A stretch of DNA of 64,000 nucleotides, from NCBI RefSeq assembly GCF_024139115.2, contig NC_085140.1, positions 299,233,978 to 299,297,977 of the forward strand, in the 5' to 3' direction. This DNA comes from Armigeres subalbatus. Its lineage: Eukaryota; Arthropoda; Insecta; Diptera; Culicidae. The first letter of the stretch is position 1. Each line of letters opens with the position of its first letter. Shown in pieces: positions 1 to 9,385 of this stretch. The translations under genes and the position numbers were made by a program. The notes under the pieces are model-generated. The model saw only the letters and a program-made list of their open reading frames with translations, was not told the DNA's origin and did not search any database.

Positions 1-277
1 CTAAAAGATTGAAACTTCTCGCATTGTTCTTAGCACTGGCCGCCCAGTGCAGCGGAGTCTTTCCCGTGTGGTCCACGTCCGACGACAAGCTCGGCCAAAT
101 CGACAGAATATATTCTACGATCTGGGTATGGGCCAGTCCCGCCGCTTTGTGCAGTGGCGTCAACCCGTTAGCATCCTTGCTGGTCAGAACAATCCGCGGC
201 GTTGGCGACGCCGTCTTTTCCTTCAACGTATCCAGATCGTTATCGACGACAGCTTGATGGACATCCTTGATAACGCC
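1..277 (-). CDS. Ankyrin-repeat protein, internal exon (partial at window edge)
   Basis: Read on the minus strand from 277 to 1 this stretch is open for 92 codons with no ATG. It encodes about two ankyrin repeats: the repeat signatures NGLTPLHKAAGLAHTQIVEY and GKTPLHWAAS are plain, spaced about 35 residues apart, each with the TPLH turn. A splice acceptor (pyrimidine-rich tract ending CTTTAG) precedes base 277 and joins in phase 0 to the exon at 342-502 across a 64-bp intron. Ankyrin repeats mediate protein-protein contacts. The gene runs off the left edge, so the C-terminal part is unseen. I do not recognise the specific gene. Base composition is clearly richer in GC than the flanking intergenic DNA, as expected for a conserved exon. 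Confidence 0.82.
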
Positions 278-341
278 CTAAAGTTTAGAACGACACTGCA
301 TCAAAATTTGTTCAAAATAGTAATAAAACTAGGAGTAGTAC

Positions 342-502
342 CATGACATGTGGCACACATTCCAGAAATCGCTTCATCTTCGGATGGTGCGACGTTTCCG
401 TTCGAAGACGCATTCCCTGTCCGGCCCATATCACCTTGGCCAGCTTGGCCAGGTGCTTCTGGTGCAGCCATATTCTAATGTTGGATGGCTTTATGATTAG
501 AC
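342..502 (-). CDS. Ankyrin-repeat protein, upstream exon
   Basis: The minus-strand frame is bounded by an acceptor (CTGCCCCAG before base 502) and a donor (ATG|GTACTA after base 342). It joins in frame to the ankyrin exon at 1-277. The 53 or so encoded residues are mostly helical, with WLHQKHLAKLAKVIWAGQG followed by a basic stretch and FLECVPHVM, so they probably form the helical segment before the ankyrin repeats. The frame stays open upstream to about 665, but that part encodes a hydrophobic, low-quality sequence and sits behind the acceptor, so I treat it as intron. The 5' exons of the gene were not found in this window. The exon calls are inference from frame, splice motifs and continuity; the protein itself is not identified. 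Confidence 0.72.
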
Positions 503-1530
503 CTGGGGCAGATTCGGCGTCAGGGAGGGGGACAAAGAAAATTGCAATATTCAATTCGATTACAATCAACATCATCAAACATTCAGCTGCGGAAGCGTAT
601 GATGCAATGAACTTACCATCCTTGATTCTGCTATCATTGTCTCGTTGCACGTTCTGATTGTTCATTTGTAATACTGCAAGGGAAGAGTAAAGAAAAATAA
701 AGGGAGATCCATTAGACTAGGGCTTTTTTCTGTTGGTTCATGTTAAGTTCGTGGGTGCGGGACGATAGAGCAGGATGAGTGCTGCAATATTTCGATCGGT
801 ACGAGACTTGTACGACGTTGTTGACTCGGTAAATATCGTGCAAGCAGTTGACCGATGGGTAAAATCGATTTAAGCATAATTTCAGCTGGACAGTCGTGGT
901 ACTATCTTTTATATAATATTCAATCGATATGGCGTAATAAACTATGTCTGGGTACATCTGATAGATGTATTTTTTATTTCGACGTAGGACTGTTTATTTT
1001 GTGAATGATGCCCTCAATTTAAAACTAGGTTAAGTCTCAATTTGGGCAATTATAATTAACAGGATACACAGCGTGTTAACTGACAAAGTTATTACACCAA
1101 AAACCCTTAGGCGAATCCGAGTATTTTTTCTGATTTCGAACCAGGATCTTTAGTTATGCAATTCCCGATCAACAGCCGTATAATCAGTCACACGATTTCT
1201 TTCATTTCTTTTTATAACAATAACAAAAGACATTCAGTCGATATGCAATCGCTGTATTAGAACACAGAAAAAAGCGTTCCCGAATTTGTGAACCAGCAAA
1301 AATACGCCGTAATTTAAGTCATGGAAACATCAGCCACATTTTCCAGAACATTCCAGAAAACGTGACTCAAAATACCTCGTAAACTTGGTAGTTCACGAAT
1401 TCATGAACGCATTTTTTTGCGTGGTTGTAATAAGCAAGCGAAAACCTATTTTTAATCAATAAGGCCAACTAATATGTCATAGTTTTGCTTGCCTCTAATT
1501 GAGAAAGAATAATTGTTCCGTAATTGATCC
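503..1530. other. No gene seen; probable intron or intergenic DNA
   Basis: AT-rich sequence with no convincing exon, repeat or RNA gene. It could be the intron upstream of the ankyrin exons. Confidence 0.4.
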
Positions 1531-1544
1531 GACATTATGATTCG

Positions 1545-1735
1545 GGTCGAAGCCATGGTGTGGCTGGGATGGGTTTGATTCCCAGTCCAGTTTAGGAAAC
1601 TTTCTCGATTTCCTTGGACATACAAGTATCATCGTAGCCTCATGATATACAAATACAAATATGGTAACTTGGCTTAGAAACCTCGCAGTGAATGTGTGGC
1701 CCCAAATGCATAGACGCAATGATTTTGGGCGAGAC
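1545..1735 (+). mobile_element. Diverged Feilai-related SINE
   Basis: It contains a pol III box-B-like GGTTTGATTCC, then the Feilai body blocks (AAGTATCATCGT, GCCTCATGATATAC, GGCTTAGAAACCTCGCAG). The tRNA-like head is damaged and the 3' part degenerates into GACGAAGAAGAA. It is much more diverged than the copies at 42086 and 61727. Confidence 0.7.
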
Positions 1736-1932
1736 GAAGAAGAACATGTTGCATTTGAGAAACCGATTAATTCTTTTGAAAACTGAACTCCAAAATAAAT
1801 TTGTCCTAACATCGTTCTTTTCAATCGCAAAGCAACGATATGGAAGTCAATAGATTTTTTGAATTTCTCATTGGCTTCTATCGTGAGCTCAATGTAAGAA
1901 AGAATAGAACTGAGAGATATCGCAAGCGAGCG

Positions 1933-2122
1933 ACAAGTATGTACTATTCCATTTAATTTCACTACTTTATTGTACCTTTGACAGATACGTATTTCGACTT
2001 CAACAGTAAGGCCATCTTCAGTGTCTCGTACTTGACTCGACGGCCTTACTGTTGAAGTCGAAGTGCGTATCTTTCAAAGGTACAATAAAGTAGTGGAATT
2101 AAATGGAATAGTACAAACTTGT
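1933..2122. repeat. Palindromic (foldback) MITE
   Basis: Two arms of about 80 bp are inverted copies around a loop near 2012-2040 (left arm includes GACTTCAACAGTAAGGCC, right arm GGCCTTACTGTTGAAGTC). The right flank (GTCTTATGACAA then CATTCCACTAAAAGCTC) is shared with the palindrome at 4413-4511, so both belong to one family. Confidence 0.8.
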
Positions 2123-2413
2123 CTTATGACAACTAAATACATTCCACTAAAAGCTCAACATAATTTTCGGTCTTCCAGACGCGCTTTGTGATTTTCCAAA
2201 CGACAATTCCATGGTTAGCGGTGTTACAGACGCGCTTTGTAACAATGCAAGCCACTACCATGTGATTTTTTTTTAAACCATCAAATATTTTAACACATTA
2301 ACCATCACACTACGAAAAAGTCGTGTAATATTATGTCATTTGAGACCGACATATGCAAGCGAACCAAAAATGTGGATTTGGAATAATTATACACGACTCA
2401 AAAATTAGTGTTA

Positions 2414-2817
2414 TGGAACGTACACACGGTCAAGCAGTTTGACCAACATTGACTCCACCTCTCGTTTATTCAAACATCCATCAAGTTTCACCAACAGCGA
2501 CACGAACAATCAATTTATTCGACCAACAATATCACACACGAACGACCGAAGCGCCAACTTGAGCACCAACCATCACAAAATATATGGGGGTTTGTGCAAC
2601 TTCACTACAAATGCTCAAACATGTTCGGCGAACTTTGACTCCACCCCCGACAACTCAAACCAAAATCAAACCGTTTTAATTTTTTCCAACCGAGCCGCCA
2701 ACTGTCAAATGGTTGTTCGAACAACTTCACACACGTTCAAACAAAGCAGCAACCGAAGCGTTTTCTTGGGGGCGGAGTCAATGTTCGTCAAACTGCTTGA
2801 CTGGTGTGTACGTTGCA
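2414..2817. mobile_element. MITE with ~45-bp TIRs and TTA target duplication
   Basis: The left end TGGAACGTACACAC and the right end GTGTGTACGTTGCA are inverted repeats that extend about 45 bp, through the AAGCAGTTTGAC and ATTGACTCC blocks. TTA flanks both ends (2411-2413 and 2818-2820), a 3-bp duplication typical of PIF/Harbinger-type elements. It carries no transposase; the 2439-3089 open frame is fortuitous. Confidence 0.75.
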
Positions 2818-2995
2818 TTAGTAGCAAAAACGGTAAATGTCTAGCATGGAAATCTAACACCAGATCTGTTGAGTTGGAGTTCCAATTCGATACCACTATA
2901 TTATTTTTGTTGCTTACCAGAAAGGAGATCAAAGTTCATCATGTTCTACGTTTTGATGCATATGCATCGTCCGTCGTCATCATCTACGATTGTAC

Positions 2996-3090
2996 CCCGT
3001 TTGGCACAAAGTCGTTTGGCATAATGTCGTTTGGTATAAAGTCGTTTGGCATAATGGTCGGTCGTTTGGCATTAGGTTATTTGGTATAAA
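2996..3090. repeat. Minisatellite, ~19-bp unit (GTCGTTTGGCATAA)
   Basis: About five degenerate copies of a ~19-bp unit built on TCGTTTGGCATAA. The reverse complement of the same unit forms the array at 4919-5011. Confidence 0.8.
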
Positions 3091-3095
3091 TAGAA

Positions 3096-3462
3096 TCATT
3101 TGTTTGAGAAACTGCATATATCCATTTTACACAATTTCGAGAAAACAACAAAAAACTATTTTTGAACAAATTGGCACCGATTCTTTTGATTTTTTTGATA
3201 CAGATCAATAGTTTTTAGAAAAACTCAACACCCTGGGGTACTTCCAGTGCGAAAACTGTAAGCAGTACTTGCTCTTTTGTTCTTCAAAGTGCCTGCGCAT
3301 ATGTAGTTTCTCAAACAAACGAAACAGCTTTCATACATTCCTGAACAAAATTATTTTTCATATTTTTTGCCAGGATACGTAATTTTGAACGAGGATTCAG
3401 AATATATTATAATCTCATTTTGGCCAAAAAAATGTTACTTATGCAGTTTTTCAAACAAACGG
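3096..3462. mobile_element. MITE with ~22-bp TIRs (intact copy)
   Basis: The termini TTTGTTTGAGAAACTGCATA and (reverse complement) TTTGTTTGAAAAACTGCATA form the TIRs. A second copy of the same element at 23908-24231 plus 27138-27190 is split by later insertions, and comparing the two fixes the boundaries of those insertions. Confidence 0.75.
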
Positions 3463-3559
3463 TTCAATTGTTATTTGAATTGTGTGATTAGAAAGTAAGA
3501 TTTGTCGTGCCATTCAGCTCAATTGATAATTGGAAGCAGGATTGTACGGCTTGGTAAAT

Positions 3560-4045
3560 CTATATACGAACAGATGAACTTCTGTCTGGCTGGAAACTAC
3601 TGAACCGATCGGCGTGAAAATTTGAATGCGAAGGTTTTTAGGGCCGGGGCAGGTTCTTAAGATGCTCTAGAAATGGGGGTTTCCATACAATTGAATCACA
3701 TATTTCTGCATAATTCGCAAACTAATCAAGCAAATGAAACCAAATTTGGCTTGTGGAGGTTTTTGAAGACAATAAATGTTTCTTTGTTAGTTCTAGACCT
3801 CTCCTTGCTCATGTACAAGTAAAACTAAAAATTTTGAATAATTCGAAAATTAATCAAGCAAAAGGAACCCAATTTGGGATGTGGTTTAGGCGTTTATTCT
3901 GCTAAACGAAATCGAATCGCAGAACAAACATTAACACTTAAATTGGGGATATAAAACAGATATTTGTACTAACTAGGCGAGATGTAGCTCGACGGATCAG
4001 CTAGTTAAGAATCCTGCCGCTAGTTAAAAGCTAGTTAAAAATCCA
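3560..4045. repeat. Dispersed repeat (GGAAACTACTGAACCGAT family)
   Basis: Shares a body with 52705-52960: CTACTGAACCGAT, GCGTGAAAATTTG, AGGTTTTTxGGxCCGGGG, GGTTCTTAAGATG and ACTAATCA, ending near GCTAGTTAA. Internally it repeats AAATTTGGCTTGTGG-like units. It is a very common, probably non-autonomous, insect interspersed repeat; I cannot assign a class. Confidence 0.6.
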
Positions 4046-4070
4046 GCTAGTTAAGAATCCACATGCCGGC

Positions 4071-4360
4071 AAAATGCAACCTTTGAAAGGAGGGATCATA
4101 TTCTACCTTGCCGTTCACCGAACAAAGGCTTGAATTGAAAGCAGGAACCATATCGTCTTTTGCCTTCTGATGAACAAATGCATTCTTTGAAAGGAGGGAT
4201 AATATATTCCCTTGCCTTAAATTGAGCAAATGTCTGAATTGAATAAGAGAACCATGTTGTATTTTGCCTTCTGACGGTCAAATGCATTCTTTGAAAAAAA
4301 AGGGTTCATATCTTCGCTTGCCTTAAACTGAGAAATTGCCTTAATTGAACAAATGTACGT
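4071..4360. repeat. Tandem repeat, ~110-bp unit, about 2.5 copies
   Basis: The blocks AAATGCATTCTTTGAAAGGA and CCTTGCCTTAAA.TGAG recur at about 4071, 4183 and 4289. The short open frames read on the minus strand here are repeats of each other and not genes. Confidence 0.7.
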
Positions 4361-4412
4361 CTGAATTGATATGAAATGACTTCCGTTTTTTTGTGAACAA
4401 AATACCACAAGT

Positions 4413-4511
4413 CACTTGTCGTAAGACGAGTTTGTACCATCCCATTTAATTCCACCACTTGACAAGTGGTGGAATTAAATGGGATGGTACAAACTCGTCT
4501 TATGACAAGTG
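4413..4511. repeat. Near-perfect palindrome, ~49-bp arms
   Basis: The arms meet with no spacer at about 4461/4462 (CCACCACTTG/ACAAGTGGTGG). They carry GGAATTAAATGGGATGG, as does the palindrome at 1933-2122, so this is a short relative of that MITE. Confidence 0.85.
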
Positions 4512-4584
4512 AAGACATTCTACTAAAAAGCTCAAAATAAATCACAAGTCAGTCAACGACGATCTTGCTGCTGACCCAGAGGCA

Positions 4585-4690
4585 GGGCCAGATTTAGAAG
4601 GGGCCGTGGCCCCGGGCCCCCACAAATCTTATGTACCAAAACAACCCGCAAGCTGTCGGCCCCGGGCCCCCCTTCCGGCTAAATCCGGTA
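4585..4690. repeat. Short inverted-repeat element, GC-rich core
   Basis: CCAGATTTAGAAGGGGC on the left mirrors GGCTAAATCCGG on the right around GGGGCCG...CCCCGGGCCCC blocks. This resembles a minimal hAT-type MITE. No clear target duplication was seen. Confidence 0.4.
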
Positions 4691-4918
4691 AAAGGATAAC
4701 GGAAAATGCAGATAATAAAAAAATTCATGGAGTCTACCAATGTTCCTTCGAGCTGTGATTTGATACAATCAATAATTCAAAACAAAACAATTCAAAGCAT
4801 ATCTCTTATAATGTTCGAGCCATAATAATTATAAATAATTGAACACATTATGCATAAATTCCAAGATCGGTGATTACATAACAATTATACCAAATGACCA
4901 TTATTTCAAACGAAACCG

Positions 4919-5011
4919 AGACGAATGCCAAACGGCCGTTATGCTAAACGACCTTTATGCCAAACGGCCTTATGCCAAATGGTGTTATGTCAAACGACTT
5001 TATGCTAAACG
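4919..5011. repeat. Minisatellite, ~19-bp unit (TTATGCCAAACGAC)
   Basis: About five copies of a ~19-bp unit, the reverse complement of the array at 2996-3090. Confidence 0.8.
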
Positions 5012-5095
5012 ACCTATCACCGAAAAAGACCATTGCATTCATGCATCGCTTTGTTTGCTTCGGCGCGCTTAGAATTTCGGTTATCTTGTTGTAAA

Positions 5096-5610
5096 TTAAG
5101 TCATTTGATAATGAGAAGCTTGATGGTTTGGTTTCGGTATTGGATGACATAACAGTAGGGGAAAAATTTCGATAGTCGTGGGTGTTCCTATAGTTGTGGT
5201 AGTGTTGTTTTTACACAACCTACGGATCAAACGCAGCAACCCATTTAGTCTATCAATTTGTTGACCAGTCATTACACGAAATAAAAAAAAACAGATGGAG
5301 ATTTTCATCAAAATCGAAGAAGTATCACTAAAATACCTTATCTTATTCTCTGCTTTGCACCAATACACATTGGCTGTTTTGCGCATTTATTTAATAGCAC
5401 TTTTATTATGCAATTTAGTGTATTGATTTTTTCGAGACATTTAACCAGTGAGTTAATGCGCTTTTTGGAGGTATTCAGCTTACTAATCAATAAGGTTTGA
5501 TTCTTCATAAAAGTTGTAGCAAAAGTTCTCCTGAAAAATGTTGTCGAGGACACCAAGTTTGTAATTCCGTTACTTTTGGAGATTTTTTACGTTTTATGCT
5601 GACAAACCTT
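5096..5610. repeat. Dispersed repeat, inverted copy of 8533-8950
   Basis: Blocks such as AGCAAAAGTTCTCCTGAAAA, GGAGGTATTCAGC and GTTCCTATAGTTG occur here and as reverse complements at 8533-8950. The two copies flank the 6-8.5 kb nested LTR/MITE block in opposite orientations. It carries no coding potential. Confidence 0.65.
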
Positions 5611-6016
5611 TAAAAATGGTTTTTTCATCATATCTTTTTCATTTTCATTTCTACATTTTTTGCATATTCTAGAAAGTTTTAGATAATATAAAAATACGTC
5701 GTTGGGTGGCTATTGTGACTTAAAAACTTGAAAAATAAAAAAAAGTTATAACAGTTTTATTGGATTTTTAGGCATATTTGATTTAACTGCTACTTGACAA
5801 GGGGCACATGGTGGCAGTAAATCTCATACGCATAATAAAGTACAAGTAATGAACTTTAAATTAATACCTGAGTCCTGAACTGTAGATTTGTAAGCGAATG
5901 TAAGTAATGTTTCAAAAACCATTTCCTACTTTGCAAGGCAGAAATCAATCACCCACCACAAGAAGTTGATGAACCAATGCACCATGCGTCTCCATATGAT
6001 TGTATGCTTATACACA

Positions 6017-6316
6017 AGGATTGAACTTATCATTTCATTATCATTTAGTATTCAGCCAATAACTCATTCCAGAGGTGGAGTTCCGGAAAGTGTTGTATGG
6101 CGGACTTCTAGCGATATTTTTCCTCTACAACTTTGTCTAAAAGTAGATTGCTCTATGTCTAATATTTACAGCGTAAAACGCTAGTATCGGTTAATATACT
6201 AAATGATAATAAGTATTATTATCATTTAGTAAGTTGAATGATACTGGCGTTTCACGCTGTCAATATTAAGGGGAAATAGCGCTAGAAGTCCACCATATAA
6301 CACTTTCGGGAACTCC
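6017..6316. mobile_element. Palindromic MITE, left part (split by LTR element)
   Basis: Same family as the intact 394-bp palindrome at 37018-37411 (AGGATTGAACTTATCATTT end, centre AATGATAATAAGTATTATTATC). Its last ~55 bp lie at 8405-8460, so the LTR element at 6317-8404 inserted into this copy. ACTCC occurs at both junctions. Confidence 0.8.
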
Positions 6317-6690
6317 GTTTGAGGGTGAGATTTAATAGAAATTGGGCAATCCACTTTGAGCGTGCATTGATGACAGACATGTAAATATCATCCGTATGGG
6401 GAGGTGCATCTAATGAACACAATGACGTTTGAGCGGTGCGCTGTTTACTAAAAATGAGCACTCTTTCATACATCGAGTTCATTCAAAATGAATTTCGGCA
6501 CCCCTCAAAAGTCAAATAATGAACCTATGCACTGCCCCATAACGGTTCGGTTGCCAACATTGACTAGTGAATAGCAGGCCATAACTTTTCCCCTTTCCTC
6601 GTCGGGCACGCCCGGAGTTGCACACTCGAGAAGACAGCACACAAGCGATCAAATCAACGGATAGCTCGTTCGGCGGAACTATGCCACACA
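6317..6690 (+). repeat. 5' LTR of the 6.3-8.4 kb element
   Basis: Ends in CACACA directly before the primer-binding site; aligns with 8030-8404. Confidence 0.65.
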
Positions 6691-6692
6691 TT

Positions 6693-6708
6693 TGGCGATC
6701 CTGCCAGG
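6693..6708 (+). other. tRNA primer-binding site (tRNA-Arg type)
   Basis: TGGCGATCCTGCCAGG starts 2 bases after the LTR. The identical 16-mer sits at 11200-11215 in the second LTR element. Confidence 0.65.
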
Positions 6709-6776
6709 TTGTTTCCTGGTTGGAAATTATTGTTCTGTAAGTATCCTGTGGGCGTGATTAGGACATTTTTTTTCTT

Positions 6777-7485
6777 CGGTTTCGACTTGTGATGTCGAAG
6801 GGAAGATCGCCGGAATAAATTATTTGTTTTCTCATCGGTTTCGACTTGTAATGTCGAAAACGCTCTGGAAGAGCGTCGGATTAAATGATTTGCTCATCGG
6901 TTTCGACTTGTGATGTCGAAGACGCTCTGGAAGAGCGTCGGATTGAATGATTTGCACATCGGTTTCCACTTGTAGTGTCGAAGGCGCTCTGGAAGAGCAT
7001 CGGATTAAATGATTTGCTCATCGGTTTCGCCTTGGGAAGTCGAAGATGTTCTGGAAGAGCGTCGGATTGAATGATTCGTTCATCGGTTTCGACTTGTGAT
7101 ATCGAAGAAGCTCTGGAAGAGCTTCGAATTGAATGATTGTCTCATCGGTTTCGACTTGTGATGTCAAAGACGCTCTGGAACGGCGTCAGCTTAAATGATT
7201 TGTTCATCGGTTTCGACTTGTACTGTCGAAGGCGCTCTGGAAGAGCGTCGGATTGAATGATTTGCTCGTCGGTTTTGGTTTGTGATGTCGAAGGCACTCT
7301 GGATTGAAAAATGTGTTGTTTCTCAACGGTTTCGACCTAAAAAACTCGAAGGCGCTCTGGAAGAGCGCCAGCATAAATGATTTATTTTCTCATCGGTTTT
7401 GATATGTGATGATATAAGCTGCTGTGGTAGAGCACCGGATTGAATGATTTGCCCATCAGTTTTGGCTTGTAACGTCGAAGAATAA
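6777..7485. repeat. Minisatellite, ~62-bp unit, about 12 copies
   Basis: The unit starts CATCGGTTTCGACTTGTGAT, continues with GTCGAAGRCGCTCTGGAAG and AGCGTCGGATTGAATGA, and is repeated with 5-25% drift. Each unit contains the short palindrome CGCTCTGGAAGAGCG, so the transcript would carry a hairpin per unit. It lies in the leader of the LTR element. Confidence 0.9.
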
Positions 7486-8029
7486 ACGTTAATGCGGTGG
7501 ACCAGCAGAATCAAATTTAAATTTCAAAGGTGTTATGTGAGAGCGCCGGACTAATTGGCTTAAGCTTGAAGGACCAATGCAGAGTATGTTTGGAGAGTCA
7601 CCGATATTGTTTTGACTTTTCCTGTTGGAAGGCCATAAAAATTGTATTGGATATGGTCTGCCGGCTCGAACTCTATTTGGTTTTGGATTGAAATGCTGGA
7701 TATATTTGCAAAAAAAATAAGAAGGAATACAGATGGAGGATCATGAACATAAAAAAGTTGACAGTTCAAAAGGTTCAGAAAAAAGGCTGGATTAATTTGT
7801 TTAGAAAATATGCACTTGCGTATTGATTGGAAAATCGTATCAAACGTTGGATTGAAATATTTAAATTAGGATGATTTTGAATATGGGAATTGAGTACGGA
7901 TATTTGATACTGAATTGTAAAATTAAATTTGGCTGTAATGTAAAAAAAAATGCGTAGAAAAATTATGTAAATAGTTGTTTTATGAAATTCGCAAATCAAT
8001 GTTTTTTTTCTCTTTTTTGATTTTTAACT

Positions 8030-8404
8030 ACGAGATTTAACTTAAACTCCGAGCGTGCATTGATGACATCCGTATAACGGTTCGGTTGCCAACATTGACT
8101 AGTGAATAGCAGGCCATGACTTTGCCCCTTTCCTCATCGGGCACGCCCGGAGTTGCACGCTCGAGAAAAAAAGAAAAGACAGGAACACTGTCTTCGACCA
8201 GAGGTCGTACAGACTGAACACTTAACACCTAGACAACGGACAGAACACATAACACCCAGTGGACCGGTGAAGAAATTTTCGATCACGAAAAGTTTCCTCC
8301 TTACCGGGGCGGGAATCGAACCCACGCTCCATAGCCCATGCAAGAAGACAGCACACAAGCGATCAAATCAACGGATAGCTCGTTCGGCAGAATTATGCCA
8401 CACA
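8030..8404 (+). repeat. 3' LTR, interrupted by a SINE
   Basis: Matches the 5' LTR except for a ~145-bp deletion near 8069 and a SINE at about 8168-8345. The left end is uncertain by ~20 bp. Confidence 0.6.
8168..8345 (-). mobile_element. tRNA-related SINE in the 3' LTR
   Basis: On the minus strand it reads GGGTTCGATTCCCGCCCCGG (box B), a ~130-bp body, then a T-rich end. It interrupts LTR sequence that is contiguous at 6628-6635, which proves insertion after the LTR element. Confidence 0.65.
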
Positions 8405-8460
8405 CTCCACTTCTGGAATGAGTTATTGGCTGAATACTAAATGATAATGAAATAGTAAGA
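8405..8460. mobile_element. Palindromic MITE, right end of the split copy
   Basis: Continues the element at 6017-6316 (CTGGAATGAGTTATTGGC, ATACTAAATGATAATGAAAT). Confidence 0.75.
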
Positions 8461-8467
8461 TTAATTC

Positions 8468-8521
8468 TCCACGAGATGAGCCAGCCTCGGGCTGAAAGTC
8501 TCGATAATGAAGACAAAAAAA
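8468..8521 (+). mobile_element. Short retroposed 3' end with poly(A) and 11-bp TSD
   Basis: A 54-bp unit (CGAGATGAGCCAGCC through AAGTCTCGATAATGAAGAC, then an A-run) is flanked by AAGATTAATTC at 8457-8467 and 8522-8532. It has the structure of a severely 5'-truncated LINE/SINE insertion. Confidence 0.7.
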
Positions 8522-8532
8522 AAGATTAATTC

Positions 8533-8950
8533 ATCGAACATGTTCAAAACTTGTTGGCATAAAATGCAATAAATCTCCAAAAGTAATGAAATTGCGAGCT
8601 TGGTGTCTTCGACAAATTTTTTCAGGAGAACTTTTGCTAAAACTCTCGCGAAGATTTATTTATTATTTTTCATCTCACTTTTAGGAGGATTGATCATAAA
8701 AGGCTGAATACCTCCAAAGAAGCGCGTCGACTAACTGATAAAATGTCTCGAAGACGCCATTACGCTAAATCACATAATAAAGGTACTATTAAATAAACGC
8801 GCCAAAAACACGATTTTAGCCACCGTGCAATAGCTTCGGTAGTGTTTCTGAAGTTCCGAGTCCCATATGAAAACAATGGGATTCGCAACTATAGGAACAC
8901 AAATTCAAAAAATACCGCAACTATAGGAGCACGGTACCTACTGTAAATAT
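8533..8950. repeat. Dispersed repeat, inverted copy of 5096-5610
   Basis: See the copy at 5096-5610. Shared blocks include TTTTCAGGAGAACTTTTGCT, GCTGAATACCTCC and CAACTATAGGAACAC. Confidence 0.6.
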
Positions 8951-9004
8951 ATTGTTTTGGGTGTTCCCGAATCAAATATGACACAATATTATGTTATATT
9001 CGTA

Positions 9005-9385
9005 TATGTCACGGTGTGTCTATGGGGAAATATTATTTTTCAAAAATCAGTATCTCTGAAACACCCACCACGTGAAAGTATATGCTCTTCTCTTTCATAT
9101 AGTGGGTAAACTAAAATGTTCTATCGGGGGATCTGAACATTTTTTTATTTTTTTTCACTATTTTTGGAGCAAACTCCATAGAAATCTCAAATGATAGCCG
9201 ATTACACCAACCCAAACCCCCCCCCCCCCCAAATGTTTTAAAAAAGACCCCCGATAGAACATTTTAAAAATGCACCTACTTGAAAAAAAAAACCTATACT
9301 TTCGTGTGATGAGTGTTTTAGAGATACTGATTTTTTGAGAAAATAAGCTTCTTCGGACAAACTCACCGTGATGTGTCTCAGCAAC
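9005..9385. mobile_element. Inverted-repeat MITE, ~380 bp
   Basis: The outer arms match (AAAAATCAGTATCTCT and AGAGATACTGATTTTTT), as do the inner arms (ATGTTCTATCGGGGG and CCCCCGATAGAACAT). A 14-bp C homopolymer lies at about 9217-9230. No coding content. Confidence 0.75.

Larger units (their letters stand above)
6317..8404 (+). mobile_element. Small non-autonomous LTR retrotransposon
   Basis: This is a ~2.1-kb element inserted in a palindromic MITE with ACTCC at both junctions. Related sequences at 6317-6690 and about 8030-8404 are the LTRs; both contain GGTTCGGTTGCCAACATTGA and end ATGCCACACA. The 3' LTR lacks ~145 bp present in the 5' LTR and carries a SINE. Just inside the 5' LTR lies TGGCGATCCTGCCAGG, a primer-binding site matching the 3' end of tRNA-Arg(ACG) as I remember it. 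The interior is a 62-bp minisatellite and AT-rich remnants with no gag or pol. It is non-coding and must depend on proteins of another element; the family is probably BEL/Pao or Ty3/gypsy, but I cannot decide. Confidence 0.75.

Noticed and set aside
503..665. Upstream extension of the ankyrin exon to a start at 665
   Set aside because: Lies behind a good splice acceptor and encodes low-quality hydrophobic sequence; more likely intron.
2439..3089. 216-codon open frame on plus
   Set aside because: Runs through a non-coding MITE and a minisatellite; no domain and composition follows the repeats.
6777..7485. CRISPR-like array
   Set aside because: Units are contiguous without unique spacers and the context is an insect LTR element.
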